Positions 1 through 8,608 of a DNA stretch of 64,000 nucleotides are shown here, piece by piece. Made by a program: the position numbers and the translations under genes. The DNA is from Eubacterium sp. (lineage in GTDB: Bacteria; Bacillota; Clostridia; Lachnospirales; Lachnospiraceae). The DNA is taken from positions 1 through 64,000 of the forward strand of contig JAILOU010000043.1 of NCBI GenBank assembly GCA_024690665.1, written 5' to 3'. Position 1 is the first letter of the stretch; every line of letters starts with the position of its first letter. The notes beneath the pieces were generated by a model. That model did no database searches. It worked only from the letters and a program-made list of their open reading frames with translations, and was not told the DNA's origin.

Positions 1-1526
1 ACTTTCTTAATTTCATCCGTAGTATTGTCTTTTATGACGTACGGTAGTACAACTCCGGCTTGCTTATTGGTAGTTTGTAAATACGATTTTACAACCTCTT
101 CTTCTTGCAGTAGATCATATGCCACATAAACGCAGTCCACAAAGTCTGCCTGACTCACACAATCTAACTGTTCTTTCGTAGATACCAGTACTGCCGTGTA
201 GGGACTTTTAACAGACGGCATTAAAAGTTCTATCTTATCCGGCATTTGAGACGGATACTCTTTATGACAATCCCCAATTAGCTTCCGTGTTAATAAATCA
301 ACGGCTTTTCTTCTTAGACTTTTTATGGCTCCCGCATTATAAAAAGCATGATCGTCAAGACAGACCTTCACCTGCCTGGCTGTAAATGGCGATGTTCCAA
401 AAGCAGCCCCTTTTTTTATAGCTTCTTCTTTGGTAAGAGGTCTTGCTTTTGCTTCGCTTACCTCATCGCCACAGGCTCTTACACAGACCTGTGGCGTTTT
501 TAAAGTCATAACGGCAGGAGAACCGATTCGAAACTCCATCTCAACATCAATTGGAATCTTATGTTCTTCATATGTCTGTTCCGCCTTAAGCGTGTCTTCT
601 TTTTTATGAGAAGGCATCACATAAGTAATCATATCTGAATTAATATGCCCACTTAGATAGCCATCTGTAAATCCACAACGATTGCCCGCAGCCAATAGAC
701 GTTCGCGGTCTTTTTTTGACACTCGATAATCTACGGGATTTAACAACGCCTCATCCAGATATTTTCGGTAAAGAGTGACGACTTCATGCGCATACCGGGT
801 CTGTTTCATACGTCCCTCAATTTTAAAAGAATAAGCACCTGCCTCAAGCATTTGTGGAAGAATATCAATGGTTGATAAATCTTTAAGAGACATCAAATAC
901 TCGGCATCATGCTGATAACCTTCCAATTGATAAGCAAGTCTGCATGGCTGTGCACATCGTCCTCTGTTACCACTTCTGCCACCAATCAAAGAACTCATCA
1001 GACATTTCCCTGAATAACTGTAACACAAAGCGCCGTGTGCAAACACTTCCAGTTCAGCCTGAACCTCTTTATTGATATGCGCAATATCAGCTAATGACAG
1101 TTCTCTTGAAAGAACAATTCTCGACGCTCCATTGTCTTGTAAAAACTTTGCACCTTGCATAGACGAAATGCTCATCTGCGTACTGGCATGAAGTTCTAAA
1201 TCCGGGAAATTAGTGCGCACAAAATGAAACACACCCCAGTCTTGAACCAAAAGTGCATCCAGTCCATTACATACATAAGGATGCAGATACTCATATAAGT
1301 CATCCATAATTTCACGGTCTTTTAAAAGTGTGTTTACCGTAAGATATATTTTCTTATGATGAAGATGTGCATACTCCAAAGCCTTAAGGAGTTCATCTTT
1401 CATAAAGTTTTTTGCATAGGCACGCGCCCCAAAACAGTCTCCTGCAAGATAGACCGCATCTGCTCCGGCCTCAAATACCGCAAGCATTGTTTCGTAAGAA
1501 CCCGCCGGTGCTAATAATTCGGGCAT
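1..1526 (-). CDS. U32 family peptidase-like protein (3' end outside window)
   Basis: The minus-strand reading frame is open from the ATG at 1524-1526 to the window edge, giving 508 codons. An AAGGAAGG ribosome-binding site lies just upstream. The protein starts MPELLAPAGS, the usual start of the U32 (collagenase-like) family. It carries the family core CLMSSLIGGRSGNRGRCAQPCR at roughly residues 165-190, with several conserved cysteines, followed by SFKIEGRMK. U32 proteins of this type (RlhA/TrhP relatives) are linked to hydroxylation of tRNA or rRNA bases, and a C-terminal DUF3656-like region is expected since the frame continues. It is the last gene of a long minus-strand group after zapA. 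Proteolytic activity is doubtful; an RNA-modification role is inference from the family. Confidence 0.9.
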   Translation of the reverse strand, partial: MPELLAPAGSYETMLAVFEAGADAVYLAGDCFGARAYAKNFMKDELLKALEYAHLHHKKIYLTVNTLLKDREIMDDLYEYLHPYVCNGLDALLVQDWGVFHFVRTNFPDLELHASTQMSISSMQGAKFLQDNGASRIVLSRELSLADIAHINKEVQAELEVFAHGALCYSYSGKCLMSSLIGGRSGNRGRCAQPCRLAYQLEGYQHDAEYLMSLKDLSTIDILPQMLEAGAYSFKIEGRMKQTRYAHEVVTLYRKYLDEALLNPVDYRVSKKDRERLLAAGNRCGFTDGYLSGHINSDMITYVMPSHKKEDTLKAEQTYEEHKIPIDVEMEFRIGSPAVMTLKTPQVCVRACGDEVSEAKARPLTKEEAIKKGAAFGTSPFTARQVKVCLDDHAFYNAGAIKSLRRKAVDLLTRKLIGDCHKEYPSQMPDKIELLMPSVKSPYTAVLVSTKEQLDCVSQADFVDCVYVAYDLLQEEEVVKSYLQTTNKQAGVVLPYVIKDNTTDEIKK

Positions 1527-1592
1527 AATCAACCTTCCTTCTAGAATGTAAAAAAGCTGAAACCTTTCATTATGGTAACAGCTAATTTATCG

Positions 1593-2030
1593 TTATGATT
1601 CACTATCTTCTCCGCCTTCCGGACCAAGCAATGCATCTTCAAGCGTTGTTTCGAGCTTTGCTTTGTTTAAAAGCAACTCACGATTTTTACTTTCAGAATC
1701 TTTTAATGCTTCCGAAAGTGTCTCTTCGTTCATTTTCGCAGACACAAGTTCATGATTCGCATCATAAAGTTCTCTGTCTTTTTCCTGTAATTCTTTTTCC
1801 ATTCGGTCTGCAGTTTCTTTTGCTTTAAAATAATCATCTACAATATTAATATTCAAAAGCACGTTCTTAAGATCTGTAGACAAATGCTGATATCCTTCCA
1901 TCGATTTAAGTTCATTCATCTTCTGGTTTAGATATGCTGCAACTTTTTGCAGATATTCCGGATTTTCATAACCGCTTAGTGTATAAATCTTGCCACCAAT
2001 GATTACTTCCGCATCAGATTTCGTAGCCAT
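1593..2030 (-). CDS. zapA: cell division protein ZapA
   Basis: The 145-residue product has the ZapA pattern: an N-terminal globular part with VIIGGKIYTLSG at about residues 9-20, then a long charged region predicted to form a coiled coil from about residue 70 (many K/E/L with AKETADRMEKEL). ZapA binds FtsZ and promotes bundling of protofilaments at the Z ring. The start has an AAGAGGT ribosome-binding site. It is longer than the roughly 85-110 residues of many ZapA proteins because of an extended C-terminal coil. It sits between ruvB and the U32 gene, an arrangement common in Clostridia. Confidence 0.85.
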   Translation of the reverse strand: MATKSDAEVIIGGKIYTLSGYENPEYLQKVAAYLNQKMNELKSMEGYQHLSTDLKNVLLNINIVDDYFKAKETADRMEKELQEKDRELYDANHELVSAKMNEETLSEALKDSESKNRELLLNKAKLETTLEDALLGPEGGEDSES

Positions 2031-2103
2031 ACATTACCTCTTTTATCTCTAATCAATTATTTGTTGTTTTTATTATAAGTTTTTTTGCCATTTCAAACAA
2101 CCT

Positions 2104-3102
2104 TTAACTTGGCAGATCAATTCCAAAATGATAATAAGCTTTTTCTGTCGCTACCCGTCCTTTTGGAGTACGGTTTAAAAAACCATTTTTAACAAGATAA
2201 GGTTCATAAACATCTTCAATGGTACCGGCATCTTCGCCTAAAGACGCTGCCAAAGTATCAAGCCCGACAGGTCCTCCGGAGAATTGATACAAAATAGTTG
2301 TCAAAATGTTTCGATCCGATTTATCAAGACCTTCTTTATCTACTTCCAGTAAATCAAGTGCATAAGAAGCAACTTCTTTTGTTATGACGCCGTCATATTG
2401 AACCTGTGCATAATCTCTGACACGCTTAAGCAGACGATTTGCCAATCGTGGTGTTCCTCGCGATCTTCTTGCCATTTCTACTGCGCCTTCGTCGTCGATT
2501 TCAACATTGAGTCGCTCTGCAGAATTTTTAATAATCTGTGTAAGCTCTTCGGTTGTATAATATTCCATATGTTGCACAACGCCAAAGCGATCGCGAAGAG
2601 GTGCTGACAAGAGACCTGCTCTTGTAGTTGCTCCCACCAGTGTGAATCTTGGAAGATCTACACGAATAGAGCGAGCTGATGCGCCTTCTCCGACCATAAT
2701 ATCGATACAATAATCTTCCATGGCAGGATACAAAAGTTCTTCAACTTGTTTGTTTAAGCGATGAATTTCATCAACAAAAAGCACATCGCCTTCTTCTAAT
2801 TTATTTAAAATCGCTGCCATCTCACCCGGTTTGGCGATTGCAGGGCCGGAAGTTGTCTTAATATGAACGCCCATCTCATTGGCGATAATACAAGCCAGGG
2901 TCGTCTTTCCAAGTCCCGGAGGTCCGTAAAACAGCACGTGATCCAAAGATTCCCCACGCTGTTTTGCCGCCTTCATATATACAGACATATTGTCTTTGAT
3001 TTTCTTTTGACCAATATAATCTGTCAAATGCTGCGGACGCAATGTGTTTTCAACTTTTTGTTCTTCTTTGTTTAACTGCGTTGAAATAATTCGCTTTTCC
3101 AC
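2104..3102 (-). CDS. ruvB: Holliday junction branch migration ATPase RuvB
   Basis: The 332-residue protein has full RuvB length. Walker A is GPPGLGKTT at residues 60-68, the Walker B region is VDEIHRLN near residue 111, and sensor and arginine-finger segments (GATTRAG, RDRFG) follow. The C-terminal winged-helix part ends with NRTPKGR. RuvB forms the hexameric motor that drives branch migration together with RuvA, encoded 21 bp upstream. No ruvC is seen, as expected for Firmicutes, where RecU usually resolves junctions (family knowledge). Confidence 0.98.
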   Translation of the reverse strand: MEKRIISTQLNKEEQKVENTLRPQHLTDYIGQKKIKDNMSVYMKAAKQRGESLDHVLFYGPPGLGKTTLACIIANEMGVHIKTTSGPAIAKPGEMAAILNKLEEGDVLFVDEIHRLNKQVEELLYPAMEDYCIDIMVGEGASARSIRVDLPRFTLVGATTRAGLLSAPLRDRFGVVQHMEYYTTEELTQIIKNSAERLNVEIDDEGAVEMARRSRGTPRLANRLLKRVRDYAQVQYDGVITKEVASYALDLLEVDKEGLDKSDRNILTTILYQFSGGPVGLDTLAASLGEDAGTIEDVYEPYLVKNGFLNRTPKGRVATEKAYYHFGIDLPS

Positions 3103-3123
3103 TCTTACTCTCCTTGTAAGTAC

Positions 3124-3720
3124 TTACAGCTCTTTTAATGCCTTTTTAATAATGGTTTCAACATCTTCTCCGGTTATATCACCAATTGAATTGATGGCTT
3201 TTAGCGCCTCTGACCTTGAAAATCCAAGTGCTTCAAGCGCATCGATTGCTTCTGCTTTACTCTTGGCATTGACATTGGCTTCAGATACTTCATTACTCTT
3301 TTCTTCAAACGCTTCTTCTAAATCCACTTTATCTTTTAATTCCATAACTACGCGCTGTGCTGTTTTAGCGCCGACACCTTGCGCTTTTGCAATTGATTTG
3401 GCATCCTCTGATAATATTGCAAATTGAAGGTCGGATGCTGTTAACACAGTCAAAATTGCAAGAGCCGCCTTTGGCCCGATTCCATTGACGGTAATCAGTA
3501 GTTTAAATAAACGCAGGGATTGCCTAGAAGCAAATCCATACAACATAAAAGTATCTTCTCGTACATAGAGATAGGTGTACACCTTTACTTTATCACCAAC
3601 AACACCTATTTCCGCTATCTCGCGCTGTGGCATATATATTTCATATCCGATATTTCCGGTTTCTATAACGATATGGTCTGTCTCCGTTTCCGCAACGGTT
3701 CCAATAAAATAGGAATACAT
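3124..3720 (-). CDS. ruvA: Holliday junction DNA helicase subunit RuvA
   Basis: The product is 198 residues. The start at 3718-3720 gives MYSYFIGTV, the normal RuvA beginning, and has AGGAGGGG just upstream; a longer in-frame ORF to 3753 is not supported. Domains are an N-terminal OB fold (1-63), helix-hairpin-helix motifs (VNGIGPKAALAIL and AQGVGAKTAQRVV) and a C-terminal UBA-like domain (EALGFSRSEALKAI) that contacts RuvB. RuvA binds four-way junctions as a tetramer and loads RuvB. It is transcribed with ruvB. Confidence 0.97.
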   Translation of the reverse strand: MYSYFIGTVAETETDHIVIETGNIGYEIYMPQREIAEIGVVGDKVKVYTYLYVREDTFMLYGFASRQSLRLFKLLITVNGIGPKAALAILTVLTASDLQFAILSEDAKSIAKAQGVGAKTAQRVVMELKDKVDLEEAFEEKSNEVSEANVNAKSKAEAIDALEALGFSRSEALKAINSIGDITGEDVETIIKKALKEL

Positions 3721-3728
3721 AGCCCCTC

Positions 3729-4238
3729 CTAAGTGTGAATCTGCCGTTTCCAAAAGAATCGTCCGACTCGTTTAATCATTTCATTTCCAACAATCCCGAT
3801 TATAACGCCGGTTATCACTCCGGCAATCATAAGTACGGCAAAGTAATACATAATATTATAATTTTCAACTACAAAAGCAGCAACGATAAGCTGACCTAAG
3901 TTGTGAACAATTCCACCAACCGCACTGATGCTTATAACATGAAACTGCTTTGTTCGGCGAAGCAGCATCATGACGGCCAGCGAGAATAACGCTCCTGCCA
4001 TTGAATAAATAATACTAAATAAATTTCCAAATAACAAACCGGCCAATATTACTCTTAATACTGATACGATAAAAGCTTCCTTAGGTCCAATCAAATATAA
4101 AATTAACAAAACCACAATATTTGTGATTCCAAGCTTTACTCCGGGTATTGCAATAGCAAATGGAATCATGGCTTCTACGTAGCTAAAAACCAGAGCCAGT
4201 GCTAAAAACACTCCCAAAAATGCCACATTATGTTTCAT
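3729..4238 (-). CDS. Gx transporter family membrane protein
   Basis: The 169-residue protein is almost entirely hydrophobic, with five or six likely membrane segments. The start MKHNVAFLGVFLALALVFSYVEAMIP and the GVKLGITNIVVLLILYLIGPKEAF stretch match the family annotated as Gx transporter or heptaprenyl diphosphate synthase component I. The fold resembles ECF S-components, so uptake of a small molecule is possible, but the substrate is unknown. It lies 9 bp after the NusG-domain-II gene, a pairing frequent in Lachnospiraceae, which suggests a shared membrane role. Confidence 0.75.
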   Translation of the reverse strand: MKHNVAFLGVFLALALVFSYVEAMIPFAIAIPGVKLGITNIVVLLILYLIGPKEAFIVSVLRVILAGLLFGNLFSIIYSMAGALFSLAVMMLLRRTKQFHVISISAVGGIVHNLGQLIVAAFVVENYNIMYYFAVLMIAGVITGVIIGIVGNEMIKRVGRFFWKRQIHT

Positions 4239-4247
4239 ATGCTTCCT

Positions 4248-4667
4248 TTACTTAATTACTGCGTCGATTTCTTGTTCATCGTTTGAAGAATCATCATCTT
4301 CTGAGCCGGCATCAAGAATTTCTACAACCACCTTATTAGGCAGACAGATAATAGACTCATTGGCAAGATGGATCTGTCCTTGTTCCACGCACAAATGATC
4401 CGGACACTGCGCTTCTTTCATGGATACGCTTCCATCTTCAATTAACACCACATTGGTAATTTCGCCTTGAATCTCTATTTCAATTGTTTGATCTGTATTT
4501 AAATCATACTCTCCATAGGTTTCACCATTAACTGAAACACGTACAATATTGCCGTCTTTAGCGCCAATCGTATTCATTAGCAAAAATGCAACAACAGCAA
4601 ATCCAAGAACTGCTCCAATCAAGATGCCATCGCGCAGACGAAACTTAGACTGATAGTATTCTTCCAT
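4248..4667 (-). CDS. NusG domain II-containing membrane protein
   Basis: The 139-residue product has one membrane helix near the N-terminus (about residues 14-31, GILIGAVLGFAVVAFLLM) and an extracytoplasmic beta-rich domain. CPDHLCVEQGQI and the closing CLPNKVVVEI are hallmarks of the NusG_II family, with conserved cysteines. The tail is acidic (DAGSEDDDSSNDEQE). Function is unknown. In many Firmicutes it sits beside Gx transporter or FMN-binding genes, suggesting a cell-surface redox or transport role (inference). It directly abuts the miaB stop. Confidence 0.75.
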   Translation of the reverse strand: MEEYYQSKFRLRDGILIGAVLGFAVVAFLLMNTIGAKDGNIVRVSVNGETYGEYDLNTDQTIEIEIQGEITNVVLIEDGSVSMKEAQCPDHLCVEQGQIHLANESIICLPNKVVVEILDAGSEDDDSSNDEQEIDAVIK

Positions 4668-6086
4668 CTACACCTGCTCTCCCATATAGTAAAATCCCTT
4701 ACAGCAGATAAGTTTCACCGGAACAATCTGTCCGATTAAATCTTTTGACCCTGCAAAATGTACAACACTGTTATTGGATAATCGACCGGAAACAAGCTCT
4801 TTATTTTGACTGTTTACAGATTCAACAAGAACCTCCATCGTTTTTCCTTCAAGTGCTTTAGCGCGTTCTTGAGCGTGACTTTGAACCGTTTTAAGTAAAA
4901 GGTCAAACCGTTTTTTAATGACATCTGCATCTATCTGGTCTTCGCGTTTTGCAGCCGGTGTTCCGGAACGCTTTGAATAGATAAAGGTAAATGCGCCATC
5001 ATATCCAACGCGATTCACAACATCCATAGTTTCAAGGAAATCTTCCTCAGTTTCACCCGGGTATCCAACAATAATATCCGTTGTAATTGCAATATCCGGT
5101 ACTGCATTTCGAAGTTTCTCTACTAAGAGCAGATAATCTTCCTTTGTATAGTGCCGATTCATATCTTCCAACAGTTTTGTGGAACCGGATTGTAGCGGCA
5201 AATGAAAATGATGACAGATCTTCTTAGAATGTTTCATCACTTCAATCAGCTCATCAGACAAATCCTTTGGATGTGATGTCATAAATCGAATTCTCTTTAA
5301 TCCGTCAATCTTATCAATTCGATCTAATAACTGTGCAAATGTAATCGGGTGTTCAAGAGTCTTGCCATAAGAATTGACATTTTGTCCTAACAGCATAATT
5401 TCTACTACGCCGTCTGCTACCAGCTGTTTGATTTCATTTATAATATCTTCCGGCCGTCTGCTTCTTTCCCGGCCTCGGACATATGGCACGATACAATAAG
5501 AACAAAAGTTATTGCAGCCGTACATAATATTTACCCCTGATTTAAAAGGATACTTTCTAACAGCCGGCAAATCTTCCACAATCTTGTCGGTACCATCCCA
5601 AATCTCTACCACCATCTTCTCTTCTTCAAAAGAGCGTACCAAAAGTTCGGCAATCATAAAGATATTATGCGTGCCAAATATAAGATCAACAAAACGATAG
5701 CTGGATTTAATCTTTTTAACCGGTGCATCTTCCTGCATCATGCAACCGCACAGTGCAATCTTCATATCCGGATTCTTTTGTTTGTAATTACTAAGATAAC
5801 CAAGACGGCCGTAGATTTTATTATTAGCATTTTCTCGAACCGTACAGGTATTATAAATAACCAGGTCTGACTCTTCTGATTCGCCCGGTTTATATCCAAT
5901 CTGTTCAAGAATTCCGACAATCTTCTCAGAATCTCTCGCATTCATCTGACAACCAAATGTATTTACATAATAAGTAAGGTCTCTTCCTTTTTCTTTGGAA
6001 AGAAACTCTACATATTTCTTAGCCTGTTTTATAAAGTAAAACTGTCTTTCAGGCTCTGAAACTGGTATATTCATATCCTCTGTCAT
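4668..6086 (-). CDS. miaB: tRNA-2-methylthio-N6-dimethylallyladenosine synthase MiaB
   Basis: MiaB is a radical SAM methylthiotransferase acting on i6A37 of tRNAs that read UNN codons. The N-terminal cluster cysteines appear in NTFGCQMNARDSEK, NTCTVREN and ALCGCMMQE. The radical SAM CxxxCxxC is in GCNNFCSYCIVPYVRGRE at about residue 190, and a C-terminal TRAM domain follows (GKTMEVLVE to VPVKLICC). Three ATG codons lie close together at 6098, 6086 and 6074. I chose 6086 because GGTGAG sits at good distance; the 6098 start has no clear site. It nearly abuts proB. Confidence 0.95.
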   Translation of the reverse strand: MTEDMNIPVSEPERQFYFIKQAKKYVEFLSKEKGRDLTYYVNTFGCQMNARDSEKIVGILEQIGYKPGESEESDLVIYNTCTVRENANNKIYGRLGYLSNYKQKNPDMKIALCGCMMQEDAPVKKIKSSYRFVDLIFGTHNIFMIAELLVRSFEEEKMVVEIWDGTDKIVEDLPAVRKYPFKSGVNIMYGCNNFCSYCIVPYVRGRERSRRPEDIINEIKQLVADGVVEIMLLGQNVNSYGKTLEHPITFAQLLDRIDKIDGLKRIRFMTSHPKDLSDELIEVMKHSKKICHHFHLPLQSGSTKLLEDMNRHYTKEDYLLLVEKLRNAVPDIAITTDIIVGYPGETEEDFLETMDVVNRVGYDGAFTFIYSKRSGTPAAKREDQIDADVIKKRFDLLLKTVQSHAQERAKALEGKTMEVLVESVNSQNKELVSGRLSNNSVVHFAGSKDLIGQIVPVKLICCKGFYYMGEQV

Positions 6087-6100
6087 TTCACTCACCATAT

Positions 6101-6940
6101 CTATTCATTCAAAAATTCTTCTAACGAAAAATCTGCCTGTTCATTTTTTGCAAATAAAGTTCCAATATATTCATTATCAAATAAATGATGTAAGCAGTTC
6201 AAATCCTTACTGTTAGTGATAATCATATCGGCTCCGGATCTGGTGGCAATCATTGCCGCATTCAATTTCGTATGCATACCGCCTGTTCCAACGCCGCTTC
6301 CGGTTGTACCTTTTCCCATCTGCATAATCTCTTCCGTCAGCTCCGGTACATAATCAATTAAACGGGCGTATTCATTGGCTCTTGGGTCATCTGTATACAT
6401 ACCATTGATATCCGATAACAATACCAGAAGATCAGCATCAATTAAGGTTGCAACAAGTGCCGACAAAGTATCGTTATCACCAAACTGCATTTCGTAAGTT
6501 GATACCGTATCATTTTCATTGACAATCGGGATAACACCCATAGAAAACAATTCTTCAAATGTATTATGTGCATTTTGTCTCGAATTAGGTAATATCATTG
6601 TGTTTTTCGTCATTAAAATCTGAGCAACCGTTTGATTGTATTCAGAAAACACCTTCTGATATGTCATCATAAGTCTTGCTTGTCCCACAGCAGCGCAAGC
6701 CTGTTTTTCGGAGTTGGTGCCGGGTTTATCCTTAAGGCCTATCGCCTGTCGTCCAACTGCAATCGCACCGGATGATACGAGACAGACATCAATGCCGCTA
6801 TTTCTAAGGTCGCATAATTCGCGTACCAGTTTTTCTATCTTAGCAAGATAAAGATTACCGGTCTCTTCATGGGTAAGGGATGAAGAACCAATCTTCACAA
6901 CTATTCTTTTTTTCTTTTCTATGTATGGCCTGTTTTGCAT
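6101..6940 (-). CDS. proB: glutamate 5-kinase ProB
   Basis: ProB phosphorylates glutamate, the first step of proline synthesis. The amino-acid kinase fold shows VVKIGSSSLT near the N-terminus, VSSGAIAVG, IVNENDTVS and LLSDINGMYTDDPR. The protein is 279 residues and ends after the kinase domain, so it lacks the C-terminal PUA domain of the roughly 365-residue enzymes. The ATG at 6940 has AGGTGA six bases upstream; an in-frame GTG at 6949 falls inside that site. proA is not in the window, which is unusual because proB and proA are often adjacent. Confidence 0.95.
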   Translation of the reverse strand: MQNRPYIEKKKRIVVKIGSSSLTHEETGNLYLAKIEKLVRELCDLRNSGIDVCLVSSGAIAVGRQAIGLKDKPGTNSEKQACAAVGQARLMMTYQKVFSEYNQTVAQILMTKNTMILPNSRQNAHNTFEELFSMGVIPIVNENDTVSTYEMQFGDNDTLSALVATLIDADLLVLLSDINGMYTDDPRANEYARLIDYVPELTEEIMQMGKGTTGSGVGTGGMHTKLNAAMIATRSGADMIITNSKDLNCLHHLFDNEYIGTLFAKNEQADFSLEEFLNE

Positions 6941-6980
6941 GCTTATCACCTAATTATTTATTCTTTGATTTTAAAACCAT

Positions 6981-7008
6981 ATCTTACCATATCATAAACC
7001 CTTCTAAA
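6981..7008 (-). promoter_or_regulatory. candidate proB promoter
   Basis: On the minus strand TTTAGA (7003-7008) and TAAGAT (6981-6986) are separated by 16 bp and lie about 40 bp upstream of the proB start. The -35 overlaps the inverted repeat at 7006-7030. Seen by eye only. Confidence 0.45.
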
Positions 7009-7030
7009 ATGCATCATTTTGTTGCATTTT
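7006..7030. promoter_or_regulatory. inverted repeat, candidate shared operator of proB and the PLP-type kinase
   Basis: AAAATGCA (7006-7013) and TGCATTTT (7023-7030) are perfect 8-bp inverted arms with a 9-bp gap. The repeat covers the -35 elements of both divergent promoters, which suits a regulator controlling both directions. No regulator gene is adjacent. Confidence 0.5.
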
Positions 7031-7050
7031 TTATGAACAAATGGTATTTT
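7022..7050 (+). promoter_or_regulatory. candidate promoter of the pyridoxal-type kinase operon
   Basis: TTGCAT (7022-7027), a 17-bp spacer and TATTTT (7045-7050) preceded by TGG (extended -10 type) lie 40 bp before the kinase start. Confidence 0.5.
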
Positions 7051-7089
7051 TGTAGGAGTATTAAACACAAGATTTATCAAGAAAGAGAG

Positions 7090-7938
7090 ATGTTTTGGCT
7101 TATGAAAAATTCTTGCCATAATCATCAGAAAAAGATAGCACTCATTAATGATTATTCCGGATTTGGTCGCTGTTCAATTGCAGTAGCTCTTCCGATTATT
7201 TCCATGATGAAGGTACAATGCTGTGCAGTTCCGACGGCGATTTTATCCAATCATACCGGTTTTGACAGTTATTTTTTTGATGACTATACCGATCATATGG
7301 AAACCTATATTAAAGAATGGGAAAAATTAGGATTGAAATTCAATGGAATCTGTAGCGGATTTTTGGGTTCTGAACGACAGATTGAAATCGTAAAAGGGTT
7401 TATGCAGCGTTTTAAGACAGAAGAAACCATCGTTTTAGTCGATCCTGTCATGGGCGATTACGGACGCCCTTACGCAACCTATACGCCAGACATGTGTCAG
7501 GCTATGAAATCCCTGGTACAGTATGCCGATATATTAACTCCGAATCTTACCGAAGCTTGCATTCTAACGGATACGCCTTATAAAGAACGCTGGAAGCAAT
7601 CAGAACTTAAAGAAATGTCGAAAAAGCTGTTTCAGATGGGACCGCAAAAGATTGTCATCACCGGCATTCCTCAAAGAAGTTTTGTCGCGAACTACTGCTA
7701 CTGGTCAAAAAAAGAACCACACATTATTCGAACTCACAAAATCGGAGATTCCAGATCCGGAACCGGAGATGTATTTGCAGCTATACTGGCTGCCGATGCT
7801 GTCAACGGAGTTGAATTTATTGATTCTGTAAAAAAAGCTTCGCGCTTTATCAAAAACTGCATTGAACGCTCGTCTCAGATGGATATTCCGCTTACAGACG
7901 GCGTTTGCTTTGAAGAATTATTATATAAACTAAAATAG
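7090..7938 (+). CDS. pyridoxal/pyridoxamine kinase, PfkB/ThiD-like
   Basis: The 282-residue protein resembles PdxK/PdxY kinases that phosphorylate B6 vitamers. Visible motifs are ALINDYSGFGRCSIA near residue 20, LVDPVMGDYG in the middle and the ATP/anion-hole segment GDSRSGTGDVFAA near residue 225. The ATG at 7090 gives the usual length; an ATG at 7102 is also possible, and neither has a strong ribosome-binding site. The reading frame is open further upstream but that part would overlap proB and lacks homology. The next gene begins within 12 bp, so the two are co-transcribed. Substrate choice between pyridoxal, pyridoxamine and HMP cannot be settled from the sequence. Confidence 0.85.
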   Translation: MFWLMKNSCHNHQKKIALINDYSGFGRCSIAVALPIISMMKVQCCAVPTAILSNHTGFDSYFFDDYTDHMETYIKEWEKLGLKFNGICSGFLGSERQIEIVKGFMQRFKTEETIVLVDPVMGDYGRPYATYTPDMCQAMKSLVQYADILTPNLTEACILTDTPYKERWKQSELKEMSKKLFQMGPQKIVITGIPQRSFVANYCYWSKKEPHIIRTHKIGDSRSGTGDVFAAILAADAVNGVEFIDSVKKASRFIKNCIERSSQMDIPLTDGVCFEELLYKLK

Positions 7939-7949
7939 AGGTGTTTGTT

Positions 7950-8555
7950 ATGGAAGAAATCTTATATAAAGTTCACAATAATCTATATGTTAATTTAACG
8001 AATAAATGTCCTTGCGCCTGTACCTTCTGTCTGCGTCAGAGCATGGACAAGATTGGCGAATCCAGTTCGTTATGGCTTGACCACGAACCAAGTTTTGAAG
8101 AAGTGAAAGAAGCATTTACCAAATTCGATATGAGCGCTTATAACGAGGTCGTATTTTGTGGTTTTGGTGAACCTACGGAAGCTTTGGATGTCTTGCTTCA
8201 GACAGCAAAGTATGTAAAGGATACCTTTCATATGCCGGTTAGAATTAACACCAACGGCCTTGGCAATCTTGTAAATGGCAAAGATATCGCCCCGCTCTTT
8301 AAAGGGCTGATTGACACTGTTTCCATTAGTTTAAACACTTCCAATGCCGATGATTATCACAAACTTGTACAAAGCAAATTCGGCGAACAATCTTTTGATG
8401 CGATGCTCTCTTTTGCAAAAGCCTGTACAAAGTATATTCCTAATGTCGTATTAACCACGGTAGAAACGACGATTACCAAAGAAGACGAACAAGTCTGTCA
8501 AAAGATTTGTGACGACATCGGCGCCACTTATCGAATCAGACCTTGGGAAGATTAA
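7950..8555 (+). CDS. TatD-associated radical SAM protein
   Basis: This short 201-residue radical SAM protein begins with NNLYVNLTNKCPCACTFCLR, where the CxxxCxxC cysteines bind the [4Fe-4S] cluster. VVFCGFGEPTEAL and VRINTNGLGNL follow, and it ends YRIRPWED. Length and motifs fit the family described as radical SAM protein, TatD family-associated, whose members usually neighbour or are fused to a TatD nuclease; none is present here. The ATG at 7950 is preferred because AGAGGTG sits upstream; a GTG at 7941 lies within that site. The reaction is unknown. Confidence 0.85.
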   Translation: MEEILYKVHNNLYVNLTNKCPCACTFCLRQSMDKIGESSSLWLDHEPSFEEVKEAFTKFDMSAYNEVVFCGFGEPTEALDVLLQTAKYVKDTFHMPVRINTNGLGNLVNGKDIAPLFKGLIDTVSISLNTSNADDYHKLVQSKFGEQSFDAMLSFAKACTKYIPNVVLTTVETTITKEDEQVCQKICDDIGATYRIRPWED

Positions 8556-8566
8556 GTTTGATAACC

Positions 8567-8607
8567 AAAAAGAGACAACCACAAAATGGTTGCCTCTTAT
8601 TTTTTTG
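8567..8607. terminator. bidirectional terminator between the radical SAM gene and rnfB
   Basis: Arms AGAGACAACCA (8571-8581) and TGGTTGCCTCT (8588-8598) form an 11-bp stem with one mismatch, followed by a T-run on the plus strand and preceded by an A-rich run. It serves two converging genes. Confidence 0.85.
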
Positions 8608-8608
8608 A

